Positions 9,596-18,909 of a stretch of DNA of 37,948 nt are shown one piece after another. Both the position numbers and the translations under genes were made by a program. Under the pieces are notes generated by a model. It searched no databases, was not told where the DNA came from, and worked only from the letters and a program-made list of their open reading frames with translations. Position 1 is the first letter of the stretch, and the number at the start of each line of letters is the position of its first letter. This DNA is from Asterionellopsis glacialis (taxonomy: Eukaryota; Bacillariophyta; Plagiogrammaphyceae; Rhaphoneidales; Asterionellopsidaceae), in assembly GCA_014885115.2 (NCBI GenBank), contig WKLE02000844.1, positions 1-37,948 of the forward strand, read 5' to 3'.

Positions 9596-11827
9596 ATGAA
9601 ATTATATTTCATGGTTCAAACAGTGATGTGCTTGCTAGTTGCGAAATCACGCTACAATACATTTGCATTGTTGCATAGCTATAATTGCAACAATGCAGCA
9701 GGCAGTACACGTACACCTAAATGTAAAACTTATTCTGGAAAGAATGACGTACGATATAAAGTACCTTTATTGTTAGCACTAAAAACTGAGAACAAAAAAG
9801 TAGAGCAAGAATCAAGCCAGGATTATCTTACCAATTCTTCGAAAACGAAAGAGAATCCGGCAATTGTTCGTAATAGACAAATAATTGATTTAGGACGCCA
9901 ACAGAAATGGAAAGACATATTACTACTTTATGAAAGGGAGGGCGATGACTTTAATCGCATTAATTACGCAACTACTATGAATCAATTGGGGAAGATGCGA
10001 TCATTAGATTCTACACTAGAGAGATTGTTTATCACGTTTTTGAACGACTTAATCAACAAGTTAAAACTATGGGGTGTAAGTTGGATGGGTGCACGTGGTG
10101 TAGCAATAATTATTCATGCTATTGGGAAACTGCAGCAACTACCATCTCAGACTGGAAACAATACGAATAATATGGCAGCTACAAGCAGTCGTATTCGTAC
10201 TAGAATGCTTGTTCGGGTGTGCGTAACTAACAAAGAAAATGCCAAATGGCTTGTCCGTTATGGAAATTCACAAGATATTTCTAACATTGCTTGGTCTTGC
10301 GCAAAACTTGGCATTATGGACAAGGAATCAGAAATATTCTTTTCGGAAGTTAGGAAACGTTCGAAACGGATTGTTACAAAGGGGAATTCTCAAACTATTG
10401 CTAATACTGTATGGGCGTGCGCTAAACTTCAAATGGATGCACCCAAGTTATTTTCAGCTGTTGACCAACATTCGAAGTGGATCATCAAAGAAGCAAACTG
10501 TCAAGAGCTAGCCAACATCGCTTGGGCTTTTGCAACATTAAATGTAAAAGCACCTAAGCTATTTAGTCAAATTGAAAGACGCGCTGGATGGTTTGTCTTT
10601 CATGCAAATACACAAGAAATTGCTAACATGGCATGGGCATTTGCAACATTAGGTGTTTTGCAATCTCCATCATTGCCCTCACCAGGTCTTTTTGCATGTA
10701 TCGAAAAACGTTCTTCTTGGTTTGTACGCTGTGGAAGGACACAGGAAATTGGAAATACTGCTTGGGCATTCGGAACGCTTGGGATCCAATCATTCAAATT
10801 GTTTTCACAAATTGAAAAGCGTGCACAGCGACTCGTAAGTTCAAGTAATCCGCAAGAGATTGCAAATATAGCATGGGCTTGTGGGACACTCAAATTCAAG
10901 GCTCCAATATTCTTTCGAGAAGTAGATATACGTGCAAAATGGCTAGTTCGGGAAGGCTCACCACAGGCCATTGCCAATACTGCCTGGGCAAGTGCTAAAC
11001 TTGGCATTCCCTTGCCTACACTATTTTCAGAGCTTGACAACCATGCTAAGTGGTTTGTGAATGAAGGGTGTACACAAGAAATTGCAAATAGTATTTGGGC
11101 GGGTGCAAAGCTTCGACTTGAAATGCCTCATTTGATGGATGAAATAGAAGTAAATGCTCATTGGTTTGTATCCAACGGAAGTCCCCAAGCAATTGCAAAT
11201 GTTGCTTGGGCATGTGCTGTAGTAGGTATACCGTCACCGAAATTGTTTCTTGAAATCCACAAACGTTCATCGTGGCTTGTAAAAAAAGGTAGTGATCAAG
11301 ATATTGAAAATACACTTTGGGCAATAACAACTTTTAACTCTACGATAGCAGATGAGAATCGTCTACTTCTGGAGTTTCAACAAACGAAACAAGAGGATAA
11401 GAATGCAAACCCTGCAATTGTACGGAACAAAAAAATTACCGACCTCGGTCGTAAAAAGAATTGGAAAGGGATGCTCCAAATACATGAAGCAGAAAGAACC
11501 GAATTTGACCATATCAATTATGCAACTGTTATGAACTATTTGAGTTTTATTCTTTCTCTAGATTATGAAGATGTAGCATTTAATGCTTTTCTTGATGATT
11601 TGGCTGGCCAACTAGAAAGCCGCGGCATTGAGTGGATAGGAGCACGGGGTGCTGCCAATATAATCAGTTCAATTGGTACTATGGAGTTGAAAAGCCCTAA
11701 TGCTAAGAGAATCGCGCTATTCATTTCTAAGGAGGCTAATGCGGAATGGTTGTCAAAGAATGGTACCCCTGAAGATGTTGCCAACACAGCTTGGGCTTGC
11801 GCAACGCTGGGTATCTTTTGGAGGTAG
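9596..11827 (+). CDS. Helical-repeat, probably RNA-binding organelle protein (OPR/RAP-like), C terminus truncated
   Basis: This is an uninterrupted frame of 743 residues. The N terminus (MKLYFMVQTVMCLLVAKSRY...NTFALL) looks like a signal or plastid presequence. From about residue 210 there are roughly ten units of about 36 residues with the core x-Q-x-I-A-N-x-A-W-A-x-A-x-L-G followed by AP-L-F-S-x-I-E-x-R-A-x-W-V. Such repeats occur in stramenopile relatives of octotricopeptide/RAP and FASTK-like proteins, which bind organelle RNA. A leader module (about residues 98-200: NPAIVRN, LGR, NYAT.MN, W.GARG) recurs at about 605-715, so the protein contains an internal duplication. The second copy stops after one repeat: TLGIFWR then TAG. 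Two frames over, LLEVERHVK resembles the expected continuation, suggesting a frameshifting deletion or an unrecognised intron. The assembly gap lies about 290 bp downstream. RNA binding is inferred. Confidence 0.8.
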   Translation: MKLYFMVQTVMCLLVAKSRYNTFALLHSYNCNNAAGSTRTPKCKTYSGKNDVRYKVPLLLALKTENKKVEQESSQDYLTNSSKTKENPAIVRNRQIIDLGRQQKWKDILLLYEREGDDFNRINYATTMNQLGKMRSLDSTLERLFITFLNDLINKLKLWGVSWMGARGVAIIIHAIGKLQQLPSQTGNNTNNMAATSSRIRTRMLVRVCVTNKENAKWLVRYGNSQDISNIAWSCAKLGIMDKESEIFFSEVRKRSKRIVTKGNSQTIANTVWACAKLQMDAPKLFSAVDQHSKWIIKEANCQELANIAWAFATLNVKAPKLFSQIERRAGWFVFHANTQEIANMAWAFATLGVLQSPSLPSPGLFACIEKRSSWFVRCGRTQEIGNTAWAFGTLGIQSFKLFSQIEKRAQRLVSSSNPQEIANIAWACGTLKFKAPIFFREVDIRAKWLVREGSPQAIANTAWASAKLGIPLPTLFSELDNHAKWFVNEGCTQEIANSIWAGAKLRLEMPHLMDEIEVNAHWFVSNGSPQAIANVAWACAVVGIPSPKLFLEIHKRSSWLVKKGSDQDIENTLWAITTFNSTIADENRLLLEFQQTKQEDKNANPAIVRNKKITDLGRKKNWKGMLQIHEAERTEFDHINYATVMNYLSFILSLDYEDVAFNAFLDDLAGQLESRGIEWIGARGAANIISSIGTMELKSPNAKRIALFISKEANAEWLSKNGTPEDVANTAWACATLGIFWR

Positions 11828-12553
11828 AGAGACACGTCAAGGTAATTAGTTTTCAGCGAAGATTCTAAAACGCCAAAAAGCTAGAATATACTCTTGGTGT
11901 GATTATTTCAAGTGTTCGGGTCGCTTGTGTCCCGGTTTTAGATCAAGAGTACGCAGCAGCGAGTAGAAGCGCAATCATGTATGTCATCATGCCGAAAGTG
12001 ATCTACGTTTTCATGTTCCTCGGGCACGAAGGAATGTACCAAACAGAACAGAAAGACCTATGGAAATGTCAAAAGTGAGGCAACGATATCAACTTGTACA
12101 ATAGTTTATTGTTGANNNNNNNNNNNNNNNNNNNNNNNNNNNNNNNNNNNNNNNNNNNATTTTACGACGAACAAACTGATTTGTGAGAAAAACAAAATAA
12201 TTGCGCTCTTACGAAGAACAAGCAATAAGATTGTCTAGAGAGGAGAAGTAGAATCAAAGGAAACTGGAACTTTTGATGGTTTTCATGTTTGGCGTTCTTT
12301 ATTTTGCTGGCTTCTGGAGCATCGACTCTCGACTCATTACCCATCATTCCTCAATCACGGTCCCGCTTTCCTGACATCAGACTCAGGAACATCCATCTTG
12401 CTCTTTGCAGGACTAACACATTTTTCCACTCGTTTTTGAGAACCCTCATTTAAAAAAAATCACTCAAAAGAAAGCACGCACTTAAATACATCCCACAAAA
12501 CGTACGAAAATTGCTTGAAAGTAACATATAAAAATAGAACAACAATAAAAAAA
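11828..12553. other. Spacer with assembly gap
   Basis: No gene seen. This holds the 3' flank of the helical-repeat gene, the N-gap, and the 5' flank of the Cys-rich gene. A continuation of the helical-repeat gene could be hidden if the gap is larger than its nominal length. The stretch 12480-12553 is A-rich and immediately precedes the next start codon. Confidence 0.5.
12116..12158. other. Assembly gap (43 N)
   Basis: A run of N marks an unresolved join between contigs. Its true length is unknown, and linkage across it depends on the assembly. Confidence 0.99.
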
Positions 12554-13405
12554 ATGAATTGTGTAAGTCTCACGTCAATTTTCATAGCAATGCTTATATT
12601 GCTCAGTAATGTGCATGCATCAGGCCCAAGATATGAAGGGTCGGGAAATTGCAGTGCTGCACCATGCGTCTCACATAAAGAATTTTGCGGTACTACCAAT
12701 ATGTGCTACCCATATTCTTGTTCCAATTGGTACAAATACGGAGCACCTGAATACACAGGACATGATGGTAACTCCGCTATTGTTGTCGATAAAAATTTAT
12801 GGGAAAGTGAGGAGCTTCGCAGTGATACTATTTATGCCAACGATCTTTCGAGAAATTCGATTGCCAAACTGTCATGTAGGGAAGAGGATATGCAAGAGGA
12901 TATGCCTGAATACCTTGAAACTGCAGGACTTATGACTGTAGCAGTTGTATATGGTTGCACGAGAATGGTCTCGCTTCCGGATCCTGTACATGGTATGGCA
13001 TTGTATCAAAACTTCACTCGTTCATGTCATACTACGAATGGTTACAATCATTTCTCGTGTTATGAAATGTCCCTGAACACAGATTATACAGCATTTAGAA
13101 AGGATGCAGAAACAGCAAAGAAGCAAAACATGATCGACTGTTCGAACTATAACACTACAGCGAAATTTATCTATCAAGTATTCGTATTTTTGAAAAATAT
13201 GAAATATATAGGAGGTGTACATACTGGATCCTCTAGTGAAGAATTTGATGAAAATCTTGCTCAGACATCGATGTATTCGTTTTTGGAGACCATCAAGAGA
13301 GATGAAGGTAGTTCTGCTCCTGCCACTACTACTGCGGTATCGAGCTTGCTGAACCAGTGGATCTTTATTGGTTTCTCTGCTATTCAAGTGATCTTTATGT
13401 CGTGA
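12554..13405 (+). CDS. Secreted cysteine-rich protein of unknown function, possibly GPI-anchored
   Basis: The protein is 283 residues from the ATG at 12554. The ATG at 12515 is in frame but would put a charged stretch before the hydrophobic core, so the later start, which sits after an A-rich leader, makes a better signal peptide (MNCVSLTSIFIAMLILLSNVHA). The mature part has many Cys, including a cluster near the N terminus (GNCSAAPCVSHKEFCG, then TNMCYPYSCSNW), and several N-glycosylation sequons (NCS, NFT, NTT). The C terminus is Ser/Thr-rich and then hydrophobic with no charged tail (NQWIFIGFSAIQVIFMS), as in GPI signals. I do not recognise the family; extracellular or cell-surface location is inferred. 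Confidence 0.78.
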   Translation: MNCVSLTSIFIAMLILLSNVHASGPRYEGSGNCSAAPCVSHKEFCGTTNMCYPYSCSNWYKYGAPEYTGHDGNSAIVVDKNLWESEELRSDTIYANDLSRNSIAKLSCREEDMQEDMPEYLETAGLMTVAVVYGCTRMVSLPDPVHGMALYQNFTRSCHTTNGYNHFSCYEMSLNTDYTAFRKDAETAKKQNMIDCSNYNTTAKFIYQVFVFLKNMKYIGGVHTGSSSEEFDENLAQTSMYSFLETIKRDEGSSAPATTTAVSSLLNQWIFIGFSAIQVIFMS

Positions 13406-13544
13406 GAGTCTTTTCCGGTGTTGGCGAAATTAGAAAATTATAAGTTTTTAAGTAGGAATATTGAATATTGGAATACCGCTAGAGATCTTGAGATAAACTA
13501 GTCTCGTATAATCGATTCTTCGCTTTCATCTGGTAGAAGAACTC

Positions 13545-14258
13545 TCATTGTGCAGTAGCAAATTCCGGGTGTACTTTCACCATGGCACGAATAGATGCAT
13601 CAGAGCGCACTCCACCTCCTTCATGTTCTTGATGGATGTTAGTCTTGTTGTCGTTTTTGCCGTATTGACTATTATTGTCCAGTGGTTTGCTGTGCAAAGT
13701 AGCAGTATCACCAAACATCATACGATAATGTAATGGTATTTTTCCATACTTATCTTTGACTTTAGCTGCATTTGGATTTGCTGCCAATAAGGCTTGGATG
13801 ATAGTAGCAGGCACTTCTGCAATTATACCGTAATGAAGTGGTGTCCGACCATGTTGTGTGTCTTTTTCTGTAGTAGCGTTTGGATCTGCCTCGAGAATAG
13901 CCTTCAATAACGCTGGTGGTGCATTCACGGCTACAAAGCATGACAGAACACTTATATGATGTTTAGAATCCCTCCATCGTGCAACAGCCTTTGCTAAATT
14001 CGTTCGTTCTAAATCTTCCCATAATTTGATAATACTTATAAAATCTATATCTTGATGCTGCATTTCAAATCTCTCTCCCCATGCATCTACGTACGACACA
14101 AGATTAATCAATCTATAAAATTTTTGTTCGACAGACATCGTTCTCTCGTTGTCTTCTTTTAATGACATGACAAGAGATGGTGATGATTGGTAAAAATTAT
14201 TATTTTGTTCTTCCCTCTTGTTGTCCTCCGTTTGGTTGCATCTGCTCTTGGAAGACAT
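13545..14258 (-). CDS. Short ankyrin-repeat protein
   Basis: The protein is 237 residues from the first in-frame ATG (14256-14258); the frame extends upstream only through non-ATG codons. Residues about 120-195 contain two clear ankyrin units: GRTPLHYGIIAEVPATIIQA followed by LLAANPNAAKVKD, then GKIPLHYRM. A weaker unit precedes them (CFVAVNAPPALLKAILEADP). The style, with L-L-x-A-N/D-P-x-A-A loops, is typical of the expanded ankyrin families of diatoms. The N-terminal 60 residues are polar and low-complexity (runs of N, K, E, S). No catalytic domain is seen; a protein-interaction role is inferred. The third repeat degrades into a Asn/Lys/His-rich segment. The gene is convergent with the Cys-rich gene, with 139 bp between stops. 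Confidence 0.75.
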   Translation of the reverse strand: MSSKSRCNQTEDNKREEQNNNFYQSSPSLVMSLKEDNERTMSVEQKFYRLINLVSYVDAWGERFEMQHQDIDFISIIKLWEDLERTNLAKAVARWRDSKHHISVLSCFVAVNAPPALLKAILEADPNATTEKDTQHGRTPLHYGIIAEVPATIIQALLAANPNAAKVKDKYGKIPLHYRMMFGDTATLHSKPLDNNSQYGKNDNKTNIHQEHEGGGVRSDASIRAMVKVHPEFATAQ

Positions 14259-15435
14259 TTCGTTACTCTTTCTTGCTGGAAAGAGTTTGTTGAAAGTGCA
14301 AACTACGAACAGAAACAATTATTGTAATAGAGACAAAAGGCTTCGGTTCAGTCAGTCAGGTATCTTCCTGATATCAGATAGCTAGCTTTTAGCTAAATTA
14401 CTATTTCACATGAAGGATTTTTCGAGATTTTGGTATATACTGTTCTTTATACATATAATTATTTTGGAAACAATCTAAAAATACTTTCTTATTGAACATA
14501 ACTTTACATGCAAGCTATTTTTCGATTGGGGAAACACATCCACGATCAAAAAGGCGTTCTTGGTGTCTGTGACGAGGCTTTTCTTTGAAAGGCCGGGTGT
14601 CAAAGACAGACCCAAAGAACATCTCTTGGATGTCTGTCATCTTCGAGGAATATTATTATTTTTTGTGTATAAAAAAAATTGTACTATCATTTGTACCTGG
14701 TAAATAAGAATATATACTGTGCGGCATGCATGTACCGGGTAGGACTGAATATAAAAGTACAGGTACCTGGTATAAGTACAACATGAAATAGAGCTACACG
14801 TACAGGTACAATGTACCAGGTACCAGGTACTTAGTTGATAATTGCGTATCTTTTAGGACCAGTTGCTGTGGTTAATAGTTTCTTCTTTTAAATCTTTGAT
14901 ACTGAAAGTACCGTACTTAGTACATGGTAGGAAATTAGTAATAGGCCTAAGAGTGCCCGTACAGTACCACAAAGAAGTGTCGAAACGACAGCAATTTTTT
15001 TTTAAATAAATGATACAGTAATAGTACACGAAGTCTGGAGATTTAATAATATATATAAAATAATAATATTATTTGATTCGTGACTATTACTAATTTAATT
15101 GGCGACTATTATCTGTTCAGGAAGTACTGTACCCGGGATTTGTTCTCTGGAAAAAGGCGGGAGGACGGGACGAGGCGGAGTGATTGTTTCATCAGCATAT
15201 TATTATTATATTATGATGAGATGAGATGAGATGAGATGAGATTGACGATGGATGCTGCTTTGTTCTTCTTTTTTTGTTCTCTTCTTTTTTGTTCTTTTTC
15301 GTTGACGGACGCAAAAAACGCTCTCTCGAAAGACATGATGTACAAATAATCTTAGATACATAAAATTGTATATAGATTGTATTCTCATATTAAATGTATT
15401 ATGGAATATGTATAAGAGTGAGCCAAGAACTTTAG
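14259..15435. other. Gene-free spacer with GGTACC-type and simple repeats
   Basis: No gene is supported. From 14690 to 14830 there are several TACCAGGTAC/GTACCTGGTA words, including the pair TACCAGGTACCAGGTAC at about 14815-14830. A pentamer tandem repeat lies at 15216-15242. From 15255 to 15300 the top strand is T-rich with repeated TTTTTTGTTCT-like units. Around 15040-15075 the DNA is nearly pure A/T. Confidence 0.6.
15216..15242. repeat. ATGAG pentanucleotide microsatellite
   Basis: Five perfect ATGAG units plus two bases lie in a spacer; a partial unit precedes them. Confidence 0.85.
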
Positions 15436-15798
15436 TCGCATGCACTGACTGTACGTATTGAATATCACTCTATAGGACCAAACTATGAGAGCACATGTAC
15501 CAGGTACCAAATATACCAGGTACAGATAAGGTACGAACTACCACTGGCGGTTCCTTCTATCGAAGTAGAAGGAACAGCACAACAACAAGTGCCAGAATTA
15601 TCATCATCAGTCGTCACATCGACTGAAATCATCGGCGCACCTCTCTGCCCCGTAGAAGAGGTATCGCTCACGCTCGAGTCCATCGAGCAGTTTATAGAAC
15701 AGAGCACGAAAAATCTCTTGAAACTAAGAGCCTCCGAGTCGCAAAGCTGTCTTTACATTCTTTACTGCTGTATCAAATTCGAGTGCAGTAAATCATAA
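15436..15798 (+). other. Possible orphan coding fragment
   Basis: A frame is open from 15436 to the TAA at 15796-15798 and includes an acidic, Ser/Thr/Val-rich segment (VPELSSSVVTSTEIIG, later LTLESIEQFIEQSTKNLL). No in-frame ATG lies before residue-like sequence begins, and its 5' part runs through TACCAGGTAC repeats, so it would have to be a spliced exon or a relic. No family recognised; the antisense frame is also open. Confidence 0.22.
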
Positions 15799-16038
15799 GA
15801 AGAATAAGGCATCGAACGCGTTCGTCAGCAAACATTCACAAAGAAAGCAACGAGATTTTTCGAGGAAAGAATTCTCTCTCATTCGTGAAAACCCAAATAA
15901 TACTGTGTTCCTCGAGTCAAGTGCGTATGCTTCTACTCCCACTTGACTAATTCAAAAAAGTCTATGAATTTAGAAAATTGAAAGAAGAAGAAGTTAAAGA
16001 GGTGCACGCGTACACAAAAGTAGCAACAATACAGCATA

Positions 16039-18316
16039 ATGGGCAACAAACCGTTAGGAGGTGATCATTCTTCCGGATTTGGTGATGGGACATCTCGTCC
16101 TGCAAGTGTAGGCACTAATGTAGCTACTGCCCTTGGAAGAAGGACGGGGTCTCTTGGTTTGAGTAAATCAGAACTTGAACGTCGTTGTAAACCGAGCGGG
16201 TAAGAAAACTCGAAATTGTGACGTAATTTAACTGGATGGAGTCTTTTTTTGTGTTTCAAAATATATATCTCACGTAAACCACCGGTTGCTTTCTTTTCTT
16301 ACTTTGTGTGGCGGTCTTGACTAAATTCCTTTGAAATCTTACAATCCATTTTCAATTTATTCCTTGAATGTCATTTTCATCCAAAAAAGTCTGTATCCAT
16401 CTGTAGCGTGGGAGGAAAAGGCTATACGGAAATTAATTGCAGATGGTAAATTGGCAGCACGACTCAAAGGTGGTGAAGCACGAACATCACCGACAGATTG
16501 TGAATGTCCGATATGCTTTTTACAATATTCCCAAGTGAACATTACACACTGTTGTCAGGCTCATATTTGTACCGAATGTTATTTACAAGTTCGCCCTCAA
16601 AAGGAAAAGAATGCAACGTGCCCCTTTTGTAATAATGCAAAATTGGTAGTCAGTGTAGCACGCAAAATGGATGCTGAAGATGTACAGAAACGTGAAGAAG
16701 AAGAACAACGTGCTATTGAAGCTACGATACGTGCTAGATCAGGACCCTCGGAGTCTTTACCAGCTACAGAGGCTATAGATATAAAGAACAATTATCATAG
16801 TGAAGATGGCGCCAAAAATGACAATTCCGATGCAGTTGCTGCTTCATCACATTCAACACCCCCGCCTTCATCCCCTGGAGGTTTTGGTTCCTTTTTAGAA
16901 CAGGATGATGTTGTCCGAAGGATGAGAGCTCGATCAGAGAGTTTATCGTCAGAAACTGGTAGTGGACTAGGAGGAAGTCTAAATGGTGCTGCAGGATCGG
17001 AGGAACAAATGATACGACAGCTTTCATTATCGTCAGAAGATCGGCAACGACTTGAAAATCAAATGAAAGCTCAGCATACACATCCCTTGGCACGTCGAAT
17101 TGAAGCAGAGGCGGAAGAACGTAGACTTAACAATGAAATTGAATATCATTTGGCCAACTATGACCGAGCTCGTGAGGCACGTTTATCTGCGGCTGCAGCA
17201 GGTCTTGGACGTTTTCGATCATCTGGTGGCAGCAGCAGCGGTAGATCTGGAAGGCCATATGGCTCTATTGGCGGTGGTATGATGATGGATGGACAGAGGC
17301 GTGATTGGAATCAAATTGTTGATGCCTTTGAGCGAGGGGGGAATGGAGTTGTCCAGAGTTTGGATGATTTGGTTGTTCTGGAAGCAGCTCTCATTCTAAG
17401 CATGGAGCAAGAAAATCAGCGACGTGCAGCAGATTCGTCAACTGCGGATGGTGGACAGGGTGATGAAGGCACAACAACAGGTGCTGGTACTGGTGCTGAG
17501 GGATCTTCTACTACAACTACTGGTAGCAGCAGTGGCTTTGATGCCACTGCACATGCACTAGCAGGATTTCCATTGGTGCAAGGACTGGTTTCTAATCGAG
17601 GAAATAATGACAATGAGGAGGAGGAGGAAAGTGGTGGTGCACGAAGCATCAGTGCTAGCAATGCACTTGCTGCGCGAGGGCTTTTGAATAATCCTGCAAT
17701 ACGATTAGAGCGACGAAACCATTTGTTACGGAATAATCGGACGTTATTGCGAGGGCTCACGGAAGATGAGCAAATGGCAATGGCAATAGCATTGAGTTTA
17801 CGTGAATCCGAAGGTGCATCTGCTAACGTTGCTTCCGGTGAGGAGGTCGGGTCAGCTGGAGAAAACGACGATGGAGACAATGACAGTGGTAGCAATCAAG
17901 ACAATGCTGCTCAAGAAGGGAACGCTACAGACACTGGTAGCACTCCAGAAAGTTATGGTAGTCTACTAGGTGCCCAGTCCTCCTCGACAGCAATGGGTGG
18001 TTTAGAAGCAGTATCCGAAGAAGGAAGCAATGTGACAGAACAGAATAATGGGGTCGCTGACACGAACTCTGCTCTAGAAATGAATGAAACGATCTCGAAC
18101 GATGTCCAACAAAGTGGTACAACAGAAGAGACAATCTCTCATTTAGATGATGCTCCTGATACTGATGCCAATTTGGAGGGGGGCGAAGCAGTCTCCAGTG
18201 TTGACCAACAAAATATAATAGCAGAAGAAAGGCCCTCAGATTCTGGATCATCTACCGCTGATGAACCTTCGGGAAATCCTCAGGCGACATCGGAAGCAAG
18301 TCAAGAGACCAATTGA
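16039..18316 (+). CDS. SIP5/DA2-like RING protein with UIM-like motifs, probable E3 ubiquitin ligase
   Basis: Exons are 16039-16199 and 16390-18316, giving 695 residues; the intron is 190 nt (GTAAGA ... AAAAAAG). The joined sequence gives CKPSG-LYPSVAWEEKAIRK, which is continuous with the L-Y-P/D..W..K..RKLI..GKLA block found before the RING in yeast Sip5 and plant DA2-type proteins. The RING is at about residues 90-140: CPIC, then HCCQAHICTECYLQ, then CPFC. MGN at the start is a good N-myristoylation signal, so membrane association is possible. Two ubiquitin-interacting-motif-like helices follow: LVVLEAALILSMEQE (about residue 384) and EDEQMAMAIALSLRESE (about 512). The rest is low-complexity, rich in Ser, Gly, Glu, Asn and Asp, and probably disordered. 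The family often acts in ubiquitin-dependent growth or stress signalling; the substrate is unknown. Confidence 0.85.
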
Positions 18317-18909
18317 ACTGAAGACGAAATCGGATATGGTTGTGACGTTTCTGCGACTGCGCAATATGCTCGTTAGAGAAACTGAAAGTTGTGAACACCG
18401 AGGAAGTCTGCATGCTAAATTTTATATTATTTTTTGAAACTCTTATGATATCAGCATGCAATTTGCAATTTTAGAGAAAGCGCCAACCGAAGTTTGGAAA
18501 GTAAAAGTTGGGATTTTTTGGATGATTCAAAAAGGCTATACAAATTGCAATTGAAGCAAAAGCATTCGTTTCTTCTTTAAGGGAATGTTTCTTCGTTGTT
18601 CTTGCTTACCATTTCGTCATGCTATAGCAAAATAGTATTTGATGCATGGTTTACTCCTCCGAATTAGTGTGAATTCTTGTAACGCAGACAGTACAAAATT
18701 ATGGTATATTTAGTATTTGTATTAAAGTATTATAGGTTCCATCGATTCCCACTATGACCCACTTGGTAATAACTAGTTGTGATTGAGATAGTTGAAGCTG
18801 TACATTGCCCTACATGTCGAGATTATCTAAATTAGTAGAACTCGTTAATGAAAGTAAACTGACATCACTAATGGCTTCATTGCAAAAATGGAAATGCGTA
18901 ATTTTTAAT
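18317..18909. other. Convergent 3' spacer
   Basis: This lies between the stop codons of the RING gene (+) and the SRCR gene (-). No gene, RNA or repeat is recognised. It is AT-rich and presumably holds both 3' ends. Confidence 0.5.

Noticed and set aside
15216..15242. Tandem repeat considered as a CRISPR-like or telomeric array
   Set aside because: Simple 5-bp microsatellite without spacers; the genome is eukaryotic and the unit is not a known telomere repeat.
17416..17895. 159-codon minus-strand open frame, Ser/Pro-rich
   Set aside because: Antisense of the low-complexity part of the RING/UIM protein.
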